From Mesostigma viride (lineage: Eukaryota > Streptophyta > Mesostigmatophyceae > Mesostigmatales > Mesostigmataceae), in the NCBI GenBank assembly GCA_009746045.1, contig RPFO01001362.1, forward strand, positions 34,706 through 98,705: a DNA stretch of 64,000 nt, written 5' to 3'. Made by a program: the position numbers and the translations under genes. How positions within the stretch are numbered: position 1 is the first letter of the stretch; each line of letters opens with the position of its first letter. This document shows positions 19,801 through 30,112 of this stretch, piece after piece. Under the pieces are notes generated by a model, which did not search any database, was not told the origin of the DNA, and saw nothing but the letters and a program-made list of their open reading frames with translations.

Positions 19801-21742
19801 CCAAAATTTATAATCACGGTATCTCCTGACTTCACCAATGAACTGGGAACCAATTCGAAGCTCAGGACGCCGGTGCTTCCATTGGTACCGTACCCCGCCG
19901 ACCAATAAACAACAGTACCGGGTCGAATGCTACTCAGAGTGCCCGCGGTAAAGGCAATTGTGAGGGATGCGGTCGAGGAGTTAAACTTACCCCACACGTC
20001 TGTCACGTCAATCGGCGCCTTTGTTGCGGATAACGCCGACACAGAGGTGGTAACAAAGTTGTTTCCAAAAGACCAAGTGCAGTTAGCAGCGTTGAGGTTC
20101 GGAACTCTACCTATCTCAACGGGTGTATCGGCCCCCTCCGAATTAAACCGTATTGGGAATGTTATCGGGTTTAAATACGCGTCAGTGCTATTGCCGATTT
20201 TGAAGGTACTTCCGGGGATGGTCACCGTGATATTCCCGCTGTTCGCCAGCAAGTTGAGAGAGTTTGACGACAGCCAACTCGCGACGTTGCCGAGAGAGAC
20301 CAACGCTGTTCTAGAATTCGACACAATGGAGAAGGTTCCATCTACAGAATTCTCGTCGTTATTGTAACGGTAAATAACCCCGAATCTTGCTAAAGGGTCA
20401 GTGTTTGCGAGAGAGATGCTAGTGTTTGTTGAAAAGGTTAACCGAATATTCACCTGTGTGGCAGTCGACACGCTCGGGCCGTATTGACACTGCATCGAGT
20501 CCCAGTCAGCTTCAGCGATTGATTGGGCTGGCCTCACCGCGGCGTTGGCGGTCGCTAGCTCAAGACTGATGGATGTGAGGCCTTGGGTCCTCAATTGGGC
20601 CAAGGACACAGGGGTAGGGGAGGTAGTGGTGCCGGAACCAGTGTTGCCGGAACTAGTGCTAGCGGTGGTGAAATTCCACTGCGCTTCCACGTCGTAGGGG
20701 AAATTGGCGAGCAAACCGGCCGGGAGTTTCACGGTCACGTAATTGTCAGTCCGATTTAATATATCAACACTAGGCGTCAAAGCCGCGGCGATTGTTTTCA
20801 GTGGCCCAAGACGAAACCTCGCAACATTCTCCACAAACGCATTAACACCTCGTGTTTGTGTTACATCCGCGGGCGCGCTGGCTGACGCAGCTCCTAGCGT
20901 CCACGAGAACAACCTAGCGTTACCTCTCAGTAGATTAGTCGACGTTATCTGCAGGATAAAGTCGGCGGCTGGGTTGGCACTAATTGTGTCTTTCCAATCC
21001 GCAGCCGGAATGGGCGACCTAACGGAAATGGCGTTTGTTCCAGTCGTGGTAGTCTTTGCCGAGACTTCGGTATTATAGGGCCTATCAGTGGAGGGGTCCA
21101 CCAAGAGGAATTTCGCATCCGTAATATTAGGCACTTGCCCAAGCGATCGCGGTTGAGTTGTGGTAGGAGTGGCACCATTCCATATGCGTACAGAAAATGC
21201 GATCGACTTGGATAACAGGGGTTCATCCACATACATGAGGTTGACCGTGAGCAGGTTGAAATTGTTTGTCCCCGGGTTTAGCATGTTCCATCCACTATTG
21301 GAGAGCACCGCGGCATGTAGTACACCTAGGTTAACACTCAACAGGGTGTGAGCGGGTACTGAAGGTCTAGTCGTGGCGGCAACCTGAGACGCTGACAAAT
21401 TGACGAGAAATTTTTAGTGTCCACACTCGCCGAGGCTGTGCCACCGAACGTTGCCAGACGGTTCGGGTCGGAGATACCTCTTACACCTACACCTAGAACT
21501 CGGTTAGTCCCGAACACGCGTATTTCTAATGTAATGTCAACTATCGGAAATATTGATCGCAATTCGGAAATATCCCAAATCTGGTTGATTTGGCCCGTAG
21601 TGGCGTTGTATAGGTCAGGTGAATACGAAATAGCGGGACCTGACATTTCGTCATTATACGCGTGACGGAACATGACCGAAAATGGGGTTTGGTTATCAGA
21701 CCTTTTAAAAGCTTCTTGGAGAGTAGTGACAGAGGCAGACAT
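16865..21742 (-). CDS. Very large Ser/Thr-rich beta-repeat protein, probable virion surface protein
   Basis: About 1,625 residues once two frame breaks are allowed. The N-terminal 110 residues (ATG 21742) are read in one frame up to a T run at 21411-21415. The main body follows in a second frame to about 17013. At the C run 17013-17016 a third frame supplies the last about 50 residues and a stop at 16865, which avoids the improbable overlap with MCP-2. The body is a succession of beta-rich segments high in Ser, Thr, Asn and Ala, with recurring hydrophobic-polar alternation such as VTVTIPGSTF and ATLEFVFPSGTTLL. No catalytic motif or transmembrane segment is seen. Location between MCP genes suggests a fibre, vertex or surface adhesin; this is inferred. 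Confidence 0.75.
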
Positions 21743-21795
21743 GCTGTTACCATGATGGTTAGATTAAAATAATCACCGAGTCCCGACGACACGCA

Positions 21796-23668
21796 TCAAT
21801 TGGCGAGGTGGATCGGAAGCGCGAACGAGAATGCGTCTTCGACCACCGAGATGGCTGGGGTTGCACCCAGCGAGATTGACGACGCGGGCAGCGTAAACGT
21901 CAACTCCTGGAAACGCTTTGTGAAAAGGTCATACCCTGTCGACGGCCACGCGAGAACCTTTGCATAAAGCGCGCCGATGTCGACCCTGACGGCGTTTCCG
22001 ACCGCGCTGACAGCGGCAGTACCGAACTGGACACCGTCGATCATGAATGGGATATCGAGCGCGGCGGTCACGGTGACGACAGAGTTTGTCACAAATTCCA
22101 ACGCGACCTCGGCGCCTTTGTGTGGCACTAGCTGGTGAACAAAAACAGTGGACATTTCCAATAATGGCAACGACGCTATATCAGTGGTCACCAGAGTGTT
22201 GTCAGACTGCGTCACCTCTAATCGAACGCTGGTAACCCCGTCCAACGCGGTTTGAAACTCGTTGTCGTCCCCGACGCCTCTCAGCAGGTTGAATCCGAAA
22301 GGTATCACATTTGACACTATTCTGTCCGCTACCAAAATTCTGCGTGGCGGTATCATAAGTGACAGGTGTTGCGATTCTCTTGCGAACATGTCGTATCCGG
22401 AGTTCATTGCGCTGGTGTACGGGTCGTGGAAGGTGACCTTCAGACCCTCGGCGTCCGCCGTCACGTCGCCATATCCAAACAGGACATCGTCTATCTTGTA
22501 CGGGGCCTTGAGCGGCGGCAATCGGATAGTTACAGGGTCAGGTGTCCTGAATAGCAGGGACACTTCGGTGGGCGGGGCAGGATTTGCCAACGGCGCTATT
22601 TGAGAGACGTAGACGGGAGACGCGACGAACAATCCCTTCCCGGCGATGACCAACCGGTCGCGCGCAGCCCCATTATCGGAGACGTCGAGCACCACGTCGG
22701 TCAGTCCATTGATCAGACCGGCGACGTTGCGTTTCAAGCTCTGTCTATATGCCGTAACGAGCGGGTTAATTAGGTGTATCCGAATGTCGATCGGCAACAT
22801 GGACTCCGCCACCCCGTTGATTATCTGAGGATAGCTCGGCAGAGTGAAGGTCAGTAGCTGGGACTCTGTTATTCTCATGTCGTGCCCCCCATCCTTGACA
22901 GTCTGGTACATGGACGACATATCCACGGTAAACTTGCCGTTTTTCTGCGCTTGGACGTGGAAATCTCCAAACCTTGTGCCGTCTATCTTGTACTCGACCG
23001 TGAACGGGGTTTCTGGCGTCTCGTAACCGTATTGCGCGCTGATAACAAGGGAACAGACGTCGCCACCGACAATGTCGTTCACGTCGATCGAATCAAACTT
23101 CGGAAACAGCGGGTCCGTCACCAACCCCTGCGATTTCTGCAACACGCCCGCGCTGTCGTACGAGTTGAACAAGGCTTCGGTGATAGCAGCCGCTCGCGGG
23201 GGGCGACGTACGGGGTGAACGTGATAGACACATCTGTGGTGGTGTCGACGACCTGCCCGTCGATCCTGTACCTGTTTTCCGGTATGGTGAATCTCACCAC
23301 CTGGTTTTCGGTGGCCGTCGCGAGGTCGTGTTGGTTGTTCCGAAGTGTCTCATACAGGAAACCCAGCGATATGTCATAGCCACCGCTCACTTGCGTCATA
23401 GCGACGGACGCGTTGTCGATGCGATCATTGTTTAGGGTGATGGAATCGATGTAGACGAACCCGTTGGTAAACAGTGGAGTCCACACGGGCATGAACAGTT
23501 TGCAGAATTTGTTGCCTGTGATCATCGAGATCGGTACGCTATTTGTGACTGTGAGATCTGGCCACGTAATGATTGGGACGTGTTTAGATTCTTAAGAGAA
23601 CCGTCGATCGACACGGACGTATTCAAATATAGACCCCTGAAACCGGGGACTTGCGATATGTTAACCAT
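21796..23668 (-). CDS. Beta-rich repeat protein, probable virion protein
   Basis: About 623 residues from ATG 23668 with two frame breaks: a T run at 23583-23585 and six G at 23198-23203, each repaired by one added base. The protein contains several copies of a roughly 130-residue module with a shared pattern: YKIDGTRFG / YKIDDVLFGYG / FMIDGVQFGTA, followed later by a tyrosine or histidine with D before an L-x-F-x-L-P motif (SQLLTFTLP, SQHLSLMIPP, QELTFTLP). The modules look like immunoglobulin-like or jelly-roll beta domains. It is adjacent to, and co-oriented with, the giant beta protein and MCPs. Function unknown; a virion surface component is likely. Confidence 0.72.
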
Positions 23669-23718
23669 GGCGAGGCGTTTATAATGTAGACAAAGAAAGT
23701 TTTATTAGGTAATGACTG

Positions 23719-24519
23719 TTACGCGCGGTACTTGTGAAAATACTGCTCGGTGCAGACCATCATGTCGAGTCCTTGCACGTGGAATTCCATTCCTTCGATG
23801 TGTTCTTCCGCGATGTCCTTCCCGTCCCTGTCAAACACCACGATGACCTTCGTGAGACCGGGGAAGTGGTGTCCGTACACCAGCAGCTGGCCTACGGCGT
23901 CGGTCCATCGCGCGACCTCTTTCACTTCGATTATCATACTGCACTTGTGGCTGACGATGTCGGCCCTCATGTTGGTGTCCCCGACTTTCACTTCTACCTG
24001 CCCCCGCACGCACAGGGCCACGGCGTCTCTCACGTCCGCTTCGGATCGCTGCATTGACTGCCTCGCGGCTTCCTCGACCATTCTGAATGCGAGCGTCTCC
24101 ATGCACCCCTTGGGACACGAGGGGGTGTTGTAGAAGCTGTCCGCCCAGTCCATGGCGGCAACGGCGAACACGGGGCTAATCCAGGCGGCAACGTGCCATA
24201 TGAGCGAGGTGTGCATCCACGTCCCTTGCATGGACGGTGTCCCTCCTTGCACGCGCTCCACGAGGTGCTGGACGCCGAGGTGGACCTTCATCGCATCCAG
24301 TAAGTCCTCGAACGCCTTTGTCCTCGTGAATGTCTTTATCTTCTTCTTGCCCATGGACAGGACGTCGCAGAAGTCCTGGCCATTGACGTACCTCGTTTCC
24401 TTTGCTACTCTCACTTTGCCAGCAAGAGGGGAGTTTTCCATCTCGAAATATAGGTACCTGTCGTCTTCGTGGACGACGCTGAAAAGGGGCAGAGTCGCTC
24501 GTCCTGGACGAACGTCCAT
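23719..24519 (-). CDS. KilA-N domain fused to a PD-(D/E)XK nuclease-like domain
   Basis: 266 residues. Residues about 40-130 match the KilA-N DNA-binding domain: YVNGQDFCDVL near the start and the diagnostic GTWMHTSLIWHVAAWISP...W region. Residues about 165-230 have the restriction-endonuclease-fold pattern: RADIV (Asp), then MIIEVKE (E-x-K), then GQLLVYG (Gln/Tyr of the last helix). KilA-N proteins are abundant in large DNA viruses as presumed regulators; the C-terminal part suggests DNA cleavage or a decayed nuclease used for binding. It sits inside the MCP cluster, 23 bp from the MCP-3 stop. The fold assignment of the second domain is by motif only. Confidence 0.82.
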   Translation of the reverse strand: MDVRPGRATLPLFSVVHEDDRYLYFEMENSPLAGKVRVAKETRYVNGQDFCDVLSMGKKKIKTFTRTKAFEDLLDAMKVHLGVQHLVERVQGGTPSMQGTWMHTSLIWHVAAWISPVFAVAAMDWADSFYNTPSCPKGCMETLAFRMVEEAARQSMQRSEADVRDAVALCVRGQVEVKVGDTNMRADIVSHKCSMIIEVKEVARWTDAVGQLLVYGHHFPGLTKVIVVFDRDGKDIAEEHIEGMEFHVQGLDMMVCTEQYFHKYRA

Positions 24520-24542
24520 CTTCTTATTATGCTACGGGACGC

Positions 24543-26150
24543 TTAGGACGCGTACCTCTTTCCTCCCATACCGTTCTGGATCTTGATGACGTTAAAGTTC
24601 TTGGCGTACACGTGGATACACCCCGGTTCGAGCGGGCCGGTCCTCTTCAGCACCAGCTTGACGTCATCGAGCCTGGACATGTTCAGAGATCCGGTGGGCT
24701 TCCACGAGTCCGGATCCAGAGCGAACGGGATGGTGTAAATGCGGTCATCCCACGCGTGCTTGTGGAAATGGGCCGGGATCAACGACGAGAAGTACACCGG
24801 GTCGCGGCCGTCACCGTACACGTTCTGCGAGTTCAGCACGAGGTTCGCGCTGCCGAACAGGTGTCCGTCCCCGAACGCGGAGTTGGGGTTGGCGAACGAC
24901 CAGTACCCTGTGTAGTTTTGGTACGATGATGGATCCTCGCCCCACCACTCGTCCGGGCGGTAGAAGAACAGGAGCTCCTTGGTCGGGTGGTTGAACTTGA
25001 GGTCGATGGACACCTGGTCGACGCCGGCGGTGACGAAGTGCTGGTGGTGCTGGTACTCGGTCACGAGGTACTCGTGGGTGTTGACGGCGAACTGCCTGCG
25101 CTCAAAGTCGTCCAGGTAGATGTACCTGCACATGAGGCGGACGGAGAGTTTCGGGGGGGTGGCGACCCACGTGCTCCTGCTGTTCGCAGTGACCGTCGGT
25201 GTACCTAGGACGTACTTTTCTGCGTTAGGCACCATGTCAGGCAGGATTTTGAAGGTGCCGGCATACCCGGCTAGATTGAAAGAGATGACCCCAGTGCCAG
25301 AGGCCACGGATAAATTCGTGAGCTTGTCGGTGTACAAGGCGTTCTGGATGACATAGTTGACGGGCGAGAGGTCTTCTGTATCGATGATGAGCTGCGACAT
25401 CTCGTCGCCGTAGATGCCGCGCAGGTACAGCGACCGGATGGTGTCCCGCAACCCCATCTGATCAAAGGTGCTAGCCGTGGTGAACCTGGCGTTAAATTCG
25501 CTCGTGTTCGGGTTCGGGGTTCGCAGCTGAAAGCGCGTGAAGATCTTGTCGGCAGGGCTGAGCTTCACCTTGACGCGCACCTCGTGGTACTGCAGCGCGA
25601 TCATGGGGAGTGCGAGGCCCGGGTCGCGAGTGAAACTGAACTCGAGGGGCAGGTACAGGATCTGCTTGTTCCTGTTGTTGTACTGCTCCTTGACGGTGCC
25701 GTTCGAGTTGAAGGAGATGGAGCCGCCGTGCTGGACGGGCATGTTCTTGACGTAGCTCTGGTAGTCCGGCCTGGTGGTTATATCGTGGATATGCAGCATG
25801 TCGCCGGTGATCCTCTCGATCTGGTACCCGCCGATGGTGAGCTCCACATAGTCGATGAGCGCGCGCCCGAAGTCCTGGATGTACGGCGAGAACTTATTCT
25901 CCCAATTGCCGAGCCTGTCCATCTCCACCAGCAGCGTGCAGTTGGTGACGAGGTCGCCCGACCGCGGGAGCTTAAACTCCACGAGCTGGCCGTAGTCGGA
26001 CGTCCCGGTGCTCTGTGTGATGATGGCGTCGTCCCACGCGAAGTTGGTGTGGCGCGGGTACACAGTCTTCCAAAAGGTGATTTCGGGGTTCACGATGGTC
26101 GCGATGTCCTGCGACCCTTTCGCGTGGAGTTGCATGATCGCGGATGCCAT
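24543..26150 (-). CDS. MCP: Major capsid protein paralog 3
   Basis: 535 residues from ATG 26150; the frame is open 23 codons further upstream without a better start. Intact MCP with NPEITFWKTVYPRHTNFA, LPRSGDLVT, IGGYQIERITGDMLHIHD, LALPMIALQYHE, YIYLDDFERRQFA, KELLFFYRPD, YGDGRDPVYFSS and the terminal NGMGGKRYAS. It is divergent from MCP-4 across a 99-bp promoter region. Its upstream element CTATACATCAC resembles the MCP-1 TATATATCAC. Confidence 0.96.
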   Translation of the reverse strand: MASAIMQLHAKGSQDIATIVNPEITFWKTVYPRHTNFAWDDAIITQSTGTSDYGQLVEFKLPRSGDLVTNCTLLVEMDRLGNWENKFSPYIQDFGRALIDYVELTIGGYQIERITGDMLHIHDITTRPDYQSYVKNMPVQHGGSISFNSNGTVKEQYNNRNKQILYLPLEFSFTRDPGLALPMIALQYHEVRVKVKLSPADKIFTRFQLRTPNPNTSEFNARFTTASTFDQMGLRDTIRSLYLRGIYGDEMSQLIIDTEDLSPVNYVIQNALYTDKLTNLSVASGTGVISFNLAGYAGTFKILPDMVPNAEKYVLGTPTVTANSRSTWVATPPKLSVRLMCRYIYLDDFERRQFAVNTHEYLVTEYQHHQHFVTAGVDQVSIDLKFNHPTKELLFFYRPDEWWGEDPSSYQNYTGYWSFANPNSAFGDGHLFGSANLVLNSQNVYGDGRDPVYFSSLIPAHFHKHAWDDRIYTIPFALDPDSWKPTGSLNMSRLDDVKLVLKRTGPLEPGCIHVYAKNFNVIKIQNGMGGKRYAS

Positions 26151-26249
26151 GTTGTGATGTATAGTGTTTGCGGAGAAAAAAAATCGTTCGTGCAGTAACG
26201 CGGTTGGGGCCACACACAAATTATCGCACGCGATGTATGAAATGCGTCA

Positions 26250-27911
26250 ATGTCTCAAGACCTGAGCGCGCCGGTCACCTGGCTGCATTCCAAGGGGACG
26301 TTTGACGAGCACCTCACCGCGCTGCCCGAGAAGACGTACTTCAAGCACGTGTATAGCCGCCACACCAATTACAGTTGGACCGACGTCCAGCTCAACCCCG
26401 TCAACAAGGCGGAGTACGGGTCGGAGGTTCGCTTCGTCGTTCCCAGGATCGGCGACCTGATCACCAAGATGTACCTGTACTTCCACGTGAACAAGTTGAA
26501 CTATGGCACGATGGAGCACACGGTGAACGACGTGAAGTTCGTGGACCCGGCTACCATGCGGTACACCGCCACGAATTCCACGGCTACCGTCGACATCACG
26601 GTGGCCCTGGACGCCAGCAAGGTCCCTCGCAGTGCACAGTTGGGGTACAAGGGCGTGACCCACGACATGTTCAACGAGTCGTGGATGCGTTCGATGGGGT
26701 ACGTGTTGCCGGAGAAGGTGGAATTGTGGGTGGGCAACCAGATGGTGGACAGCGTGACGGGGGACTTCATGTACGTGTGGGACTCGCTGGTCCACACCCA
26801 GTCCAACAGCGTGGTGCTCAACACCCCCGATGACAACGGCGGGGGGTTCAATATCGGCACGCAGCACGACCAGCACATCTACATCCCGATCCAGTTCTAC
26901 TTTTCCGAGAGCCAGGGCCACGCGCTTCCTATCAGCGCGCTGCAGTACCACGAGATGGAGGTGCGCGTGAAGTTGAGCCCCCGCCCGCTGCTTTCGTCGT
27001 ACTTAAAATACCACGAGAAGGCCACCTTTTTCGTGGACCCCAACGCCAGCCCCGATCACCCTACCCAGCCCTAATCCAGAGAGGTGGATGTTGAAGGACG
27101 TGCCGCTATTCTATGAGGACCCGGTGGGAACCGGTAACCTGACTCGCGACCCCGCCGGGCGCCTGCTGAAGGACCTCGACGTCGGGGGCGAGCTGAAGAA
27201 GGTGGGCCTCGTGACCCGCTACGTTTTCCTGGACGCGTTCGAGAGGGAGCAGTTCATGAGGTCGCACAATTCGTGGCTGATAACGGAGACCCAGCACCTG
27301 TCCGTTCCCATCAAAACGACGGACAAGCTGTACAAGGAGATCCCGCTCGACAAGTTCTCCGGCCCGTGCAAGGAGCTCATCTTTTTTTACAGGGCCGACT
27401 ATCGCACGATCACCGGCGACGGGCAGCTTGTGGACAACGTCAAGTTCTGGAATTTCGAGGCCAACCGCCCCATGGTCGGTAAGAAGGATTTGCGGTGGGA
27501 CTCGCGCGGGTACTTTGTCCCGGGGAAGACGGAGGACTGGGCCCAGATCGACGACACGCTATTCGACAGGGCCACGTTCGCTATCAACGGGAAGGACCTG
27601 TGGTCCCCCCCCGCGACCCTCTTTGGTTCGGGTTTTACCTTCCCTTCGAGTTCCACTCCAACGGGCCTACGAACAACTTCAACCAGAACCTGTTTGTGAT
27701 GCCGTTCTGCTTCAGGCCCGAGTCCACCGACCCGAACGGCAGCATAAACTTGAGCAAGATCGACAGGGCTTCTCTGCGGCTTTATTTCAAGCAGATACCG
27801 GGGCTCAAGGAGGGCGCGGTCATGTCCGACGGGCACATCCACATCTACGCGCGCACCATGAACATGTTCGAGGTCAGCCAGGGCCACGGCAGGAAGGTCT
27901 TCATGACGTAA
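26250..27911 (+). CDS. MCP: Major capsid protein paralog 4, divergent (two frame breaks)
   Basis: ATG 26250. The MCP fold is recognisable from EKTYFKHVYSRHTNYSW, VPRIGDLITKMYLYF, LPEKVELWVGNQMVDSVTGDF, LPISALQYHEMEVRV, YVFLDAFEREQF, KELIFFYRADY, and a C-terminal HIYARTMNMFEV. It is the most diverged of the four and lacks the GMGG-R-AS ending. Breaks occur at a C run 27050-27053 and a C8 run 27605-27612; changing each by one base rejoins the frame, giving about 553 residues. It overlaps the LysM gene tail to tail by 11 bp. It may form a special capsomer or an internal scaffold. Confidence 0.88.
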
Positions 27912-28412
27912 ACGCGGACGCCGCACTCCCCGCCGACGACCGCGCCATGCTCTCCACGATCGGTGCCGCGACTTCCACGGGCACACCACTGAGTGCCAGG
28001 ATGTTGTTCAGCAGGTCCTCTCTCCCCCCCCCACTGTCGTGGCGCCAAGCGAGGATTGGGCTTCCGCGCCCCGCTGCCGGTGTGGCTCCTGGGCGCGAGA
28101 CACAGACACTTTGTTTCCTTGGTTGAGGATGATCCTGGCAAAGTCCTCGGACGTCATCTCCTGGGGTATTATCAGCACGTCGCCCGGTGATAGGTAGCGG
28201 GGGTGCACGTGAATGTTCTTGGCTATGAGCTCGGTGACCTGCACCCCTGCGGCGCTGGCTATGGATTCCCAGGTGTCCCCCATTTTCACTATGTATTGAT
28301 GGCGGTTGGCGGGGTTGGCGGCAGTAGGGCCCGTCTGCAGTTTGGGTTGAGGCGGGGGCAGGTTGGCCTCCTTTATGAATGTGGACAGTATGTTTTGTGC
28401 CTCTTCGTCCAT
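27901..28412 (-). CDS. LysM-domain protein
   Basis: Starts at ATG 28412. Residues about 42-87 form one LysM domain: YIVKMGDTWESIASAAGV, then a helix, then YLSPGDVLIIPQ. LysM binds N-acetylglucosamine-containing glycans such as chitin or peptidoglycan. The plain frame stops at 28008 shortly after a run of nine G (plus-strand C 28024-28032). One more base lets it continue to 27901 with a well-composed helical tail (LLNNILALSGVPVEV). No signal peptide is seen. A virion-associated glycan-binding role is likely by analogy with other viral LysM proteins. Confidence 0.82.
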
Positions 28413-28483
28413 GTTCCTATTAGACGCATACAAATTATTGCAATGTAAAACGCGATTGGTTATTAACACATAAGGGGTGCTTA

Positions 28484-28837
28484 TCAATCCTCCTCGCGCA
28501 CAGAGACCGTCAGTCTCAGCTTGCGGTTTCCGACCTGTATAACCTTGTCGATGCCTTGTGCTGCGGCCGGGGGCTTCAACCCGGACGACATGACGTGCGC
28601 GATCAAATCGAAGATGCCGTCGTGATCAGTATCGAATTGCTCGCCGCCGCCCACAAAATGCTGGTTCATGCACACGTCCGTGTGCGGCATCTCGTCGTCT
28701 TCTGGCACTTCGAACACCACGTTGCCTTCTCCGTCCAGCGACGCGCTCCACCCCTGTTTCATGCCGGACAGCAACACTCCGAGCAGCGCCTTATCGGAGT
28801 TGGTAATGGCGGCCTTCTCCTTGCGACACTTGTTCAT
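28484..28837 (-). CDS. Hypothetical protein, 117 aa
   Basis: Soluble, acidic protein beginning MNKCRKEKAAITNSDKALLG. It has a predicted N-terminal helix, a central acidic loop (VPEDDEMPHTD) and a C-terminal beta-like segment (VIQVGNRKLRLTVSV). No known motif. Divergent from the small plus-strand gene at 28928. Function unknown. Confidence 0.65.
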   Translation of the reverse strand: MNKCRKEKAAITNSDKALLGVLLSGMKQGWSASLDGEGNVVFEVPEDDEMPHTDVCMNQHFVGGGEQFDTDHDGIFDLIAHVMSSGLKPPAAAQGIDKVIQVGNRKLRLTVSVREED

Positions 28838-28927
28838 GCTGGCGTTCTTACGTGTACTTTATATTTTAATTGGTCCCTTCTGGCCGCGGTTGGTGGCGAC
28901 ATATTTCCTGTTGCTATAATCAGCACG

Positions 28928-29209
28928 ATGTCTTCCGTCACCCGCTTGACAGCCGATTACGTCAACATAAACAACCGCATCCGGTTCACGGCGACGGGGG
29001 ACAGTTTGTTGTCCACAAACCCATTGGACATCGGCAACTTCAGGCTGTATACCACGCAGGTGAAAAGGGACGGGGAATGGCACACGGCCATGTACGTGCT
29101 GCAGAAGAACGGAAGGAATCCGATACAGGAGGACACCGACCCGAACTTCATAAACTACACCTTACTCGGAGCCATTGTGTACGAGGCCCCGTTCGAGCTC
29201 CCACCCTAG
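28928..29209 (+). CDS. Hypothetical protein, 93 aa
   Basis: The ATG at 28928 follows a 90-bp AT-containing gap. The protein is beta-rich (RLTADYVNINNRIRFTATG, NFRLYTTQVK) without membrane segments or Cys motifs. It is upstream of PCNA with a 90-bp gap. I do not recognise the family. Confidence 0.6.
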   Translation: MSSVTRLTADYVNINNRIRFTATGDSLLSTNPLDIGNFRLYTTQVKRDGEWHTAMYVLQKNGRNPIQEDTDPNFINYTLLGAIVYEAPFELPP

Positions 29210-29299
29210 CCGCCGCACCGTGTCCGCTGCCGGACGCTCGTCCTCGTCTGGACGCTCCCGCGCTTACATTAGCACAAAAACAGTCGCACGCGTACCATA

Positions 29300-30082
29300 A
29301 TGGAGTTCAGGACCGTCCAGGGGTCGTCCATTAAGCTGCTGGTGGAGGCGCTGAAGGAGCTGACCAACGACGTGAATGTGCGGTTCGACCCCAATGGCGT
29401 GCACATCACCGCCATGGACGGGTGCCACTGCGCTCTGTTCCATGTGAACCTGCAAGCGGACAAGATCGAGGAGTACTCTTGCTCGCAGAATTTCACGGTG
29501 GGCGTGAGCCTGCTGAACCTGTACAAGCTGCTGAAGAACGTGTCCAGCAACGACGAGCTCGAGCTGCGGCTCGATGTGACGAAACAGGAGGTGATGGAGA
29601 TCAACATCGTGAACAAGGTGAAGAACACCAAGTGGTCCTACACGATGAAGCTGCTGGACATCGACGAGAGCAGTCTGGAAATACCCGAGAAGGAGTACTC
29701 GGTCGCGATCACCATGGTCAGCTCGGAGTTCCAAAAGATCTGCCGCGACCTCTCGGTGGTGGCCGACACGGTGAACGTGAAGTGCGAGGGCAGGCACATC
29801 ACCATGTCGTGCTCCGGCGACATCGGCGATTGTCACTTGGAGATCGGGGAGGAGTTCCCCGAGATGGAGGTGGACGTGAAGGACGAGAAGGAGGTCATCA
29901 ACGAGGTGTACTCGCTGCGTTACCTGTGCACGTTTTCTAAGAGCGCCGGACTGTGCAATAGTGTGCAGCTGTTCTTGAGCCACGATTACCCCATCATAGT
30001 GAAGTACAAGGTGGGGGACTTGGGCGTGCTCATGTTCGCGCTGGCCCCCAAGATCGACGCGGACATCGACATGAACGATTGA
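29300..30082 (+). CDS. PCNA: Proliferating cell nuclear antigen (DNA sliding clamp)
   Basis: 260 residues, the standard PCNA length. Recognisable blocks are the N-terminal helix VEALKELTNDVN, FDPNGVHITAMDGCHCALFHVNL, the interdomain region with LDIDE, and the C-terminal block PIIVKYKVGDLGVLMFALAPKID. The trimeric ring tethers DNA polymerase and PIP-box proteins to DNA. Two proteins in this window (43988-45310 and 54777-55307) end in DIRxFF motifs that could dock on it. Firm identification. Confidence 0.97.
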   Translation: MEFRTVQGSSIKLLVEALKELTNDVNVRFDPNGVHITAMDGCHCALFHVNLQADKIEEYSCSQNFTVGVSLLNLYKLLKNVSSNDELELRLDVTKQEVMEINIVNKVKNTKWSYTMKLLDIDESSLEIPEKEYSVAITMVSSEFQKICRDLSVVADTVNVKCEGRHITMSCSGDIGDCHLEIGEEFPEMEVDVKDEKEVINEVYSLRYLCTFSKSAGLCNSVQLFLSHDYPIIVKYKVGDLGVLMFALAPKIDADIDMND

Positions 30083-30112
30083 GAGGAATAGGATGCTTTA
30101 TTACTTCACTAT

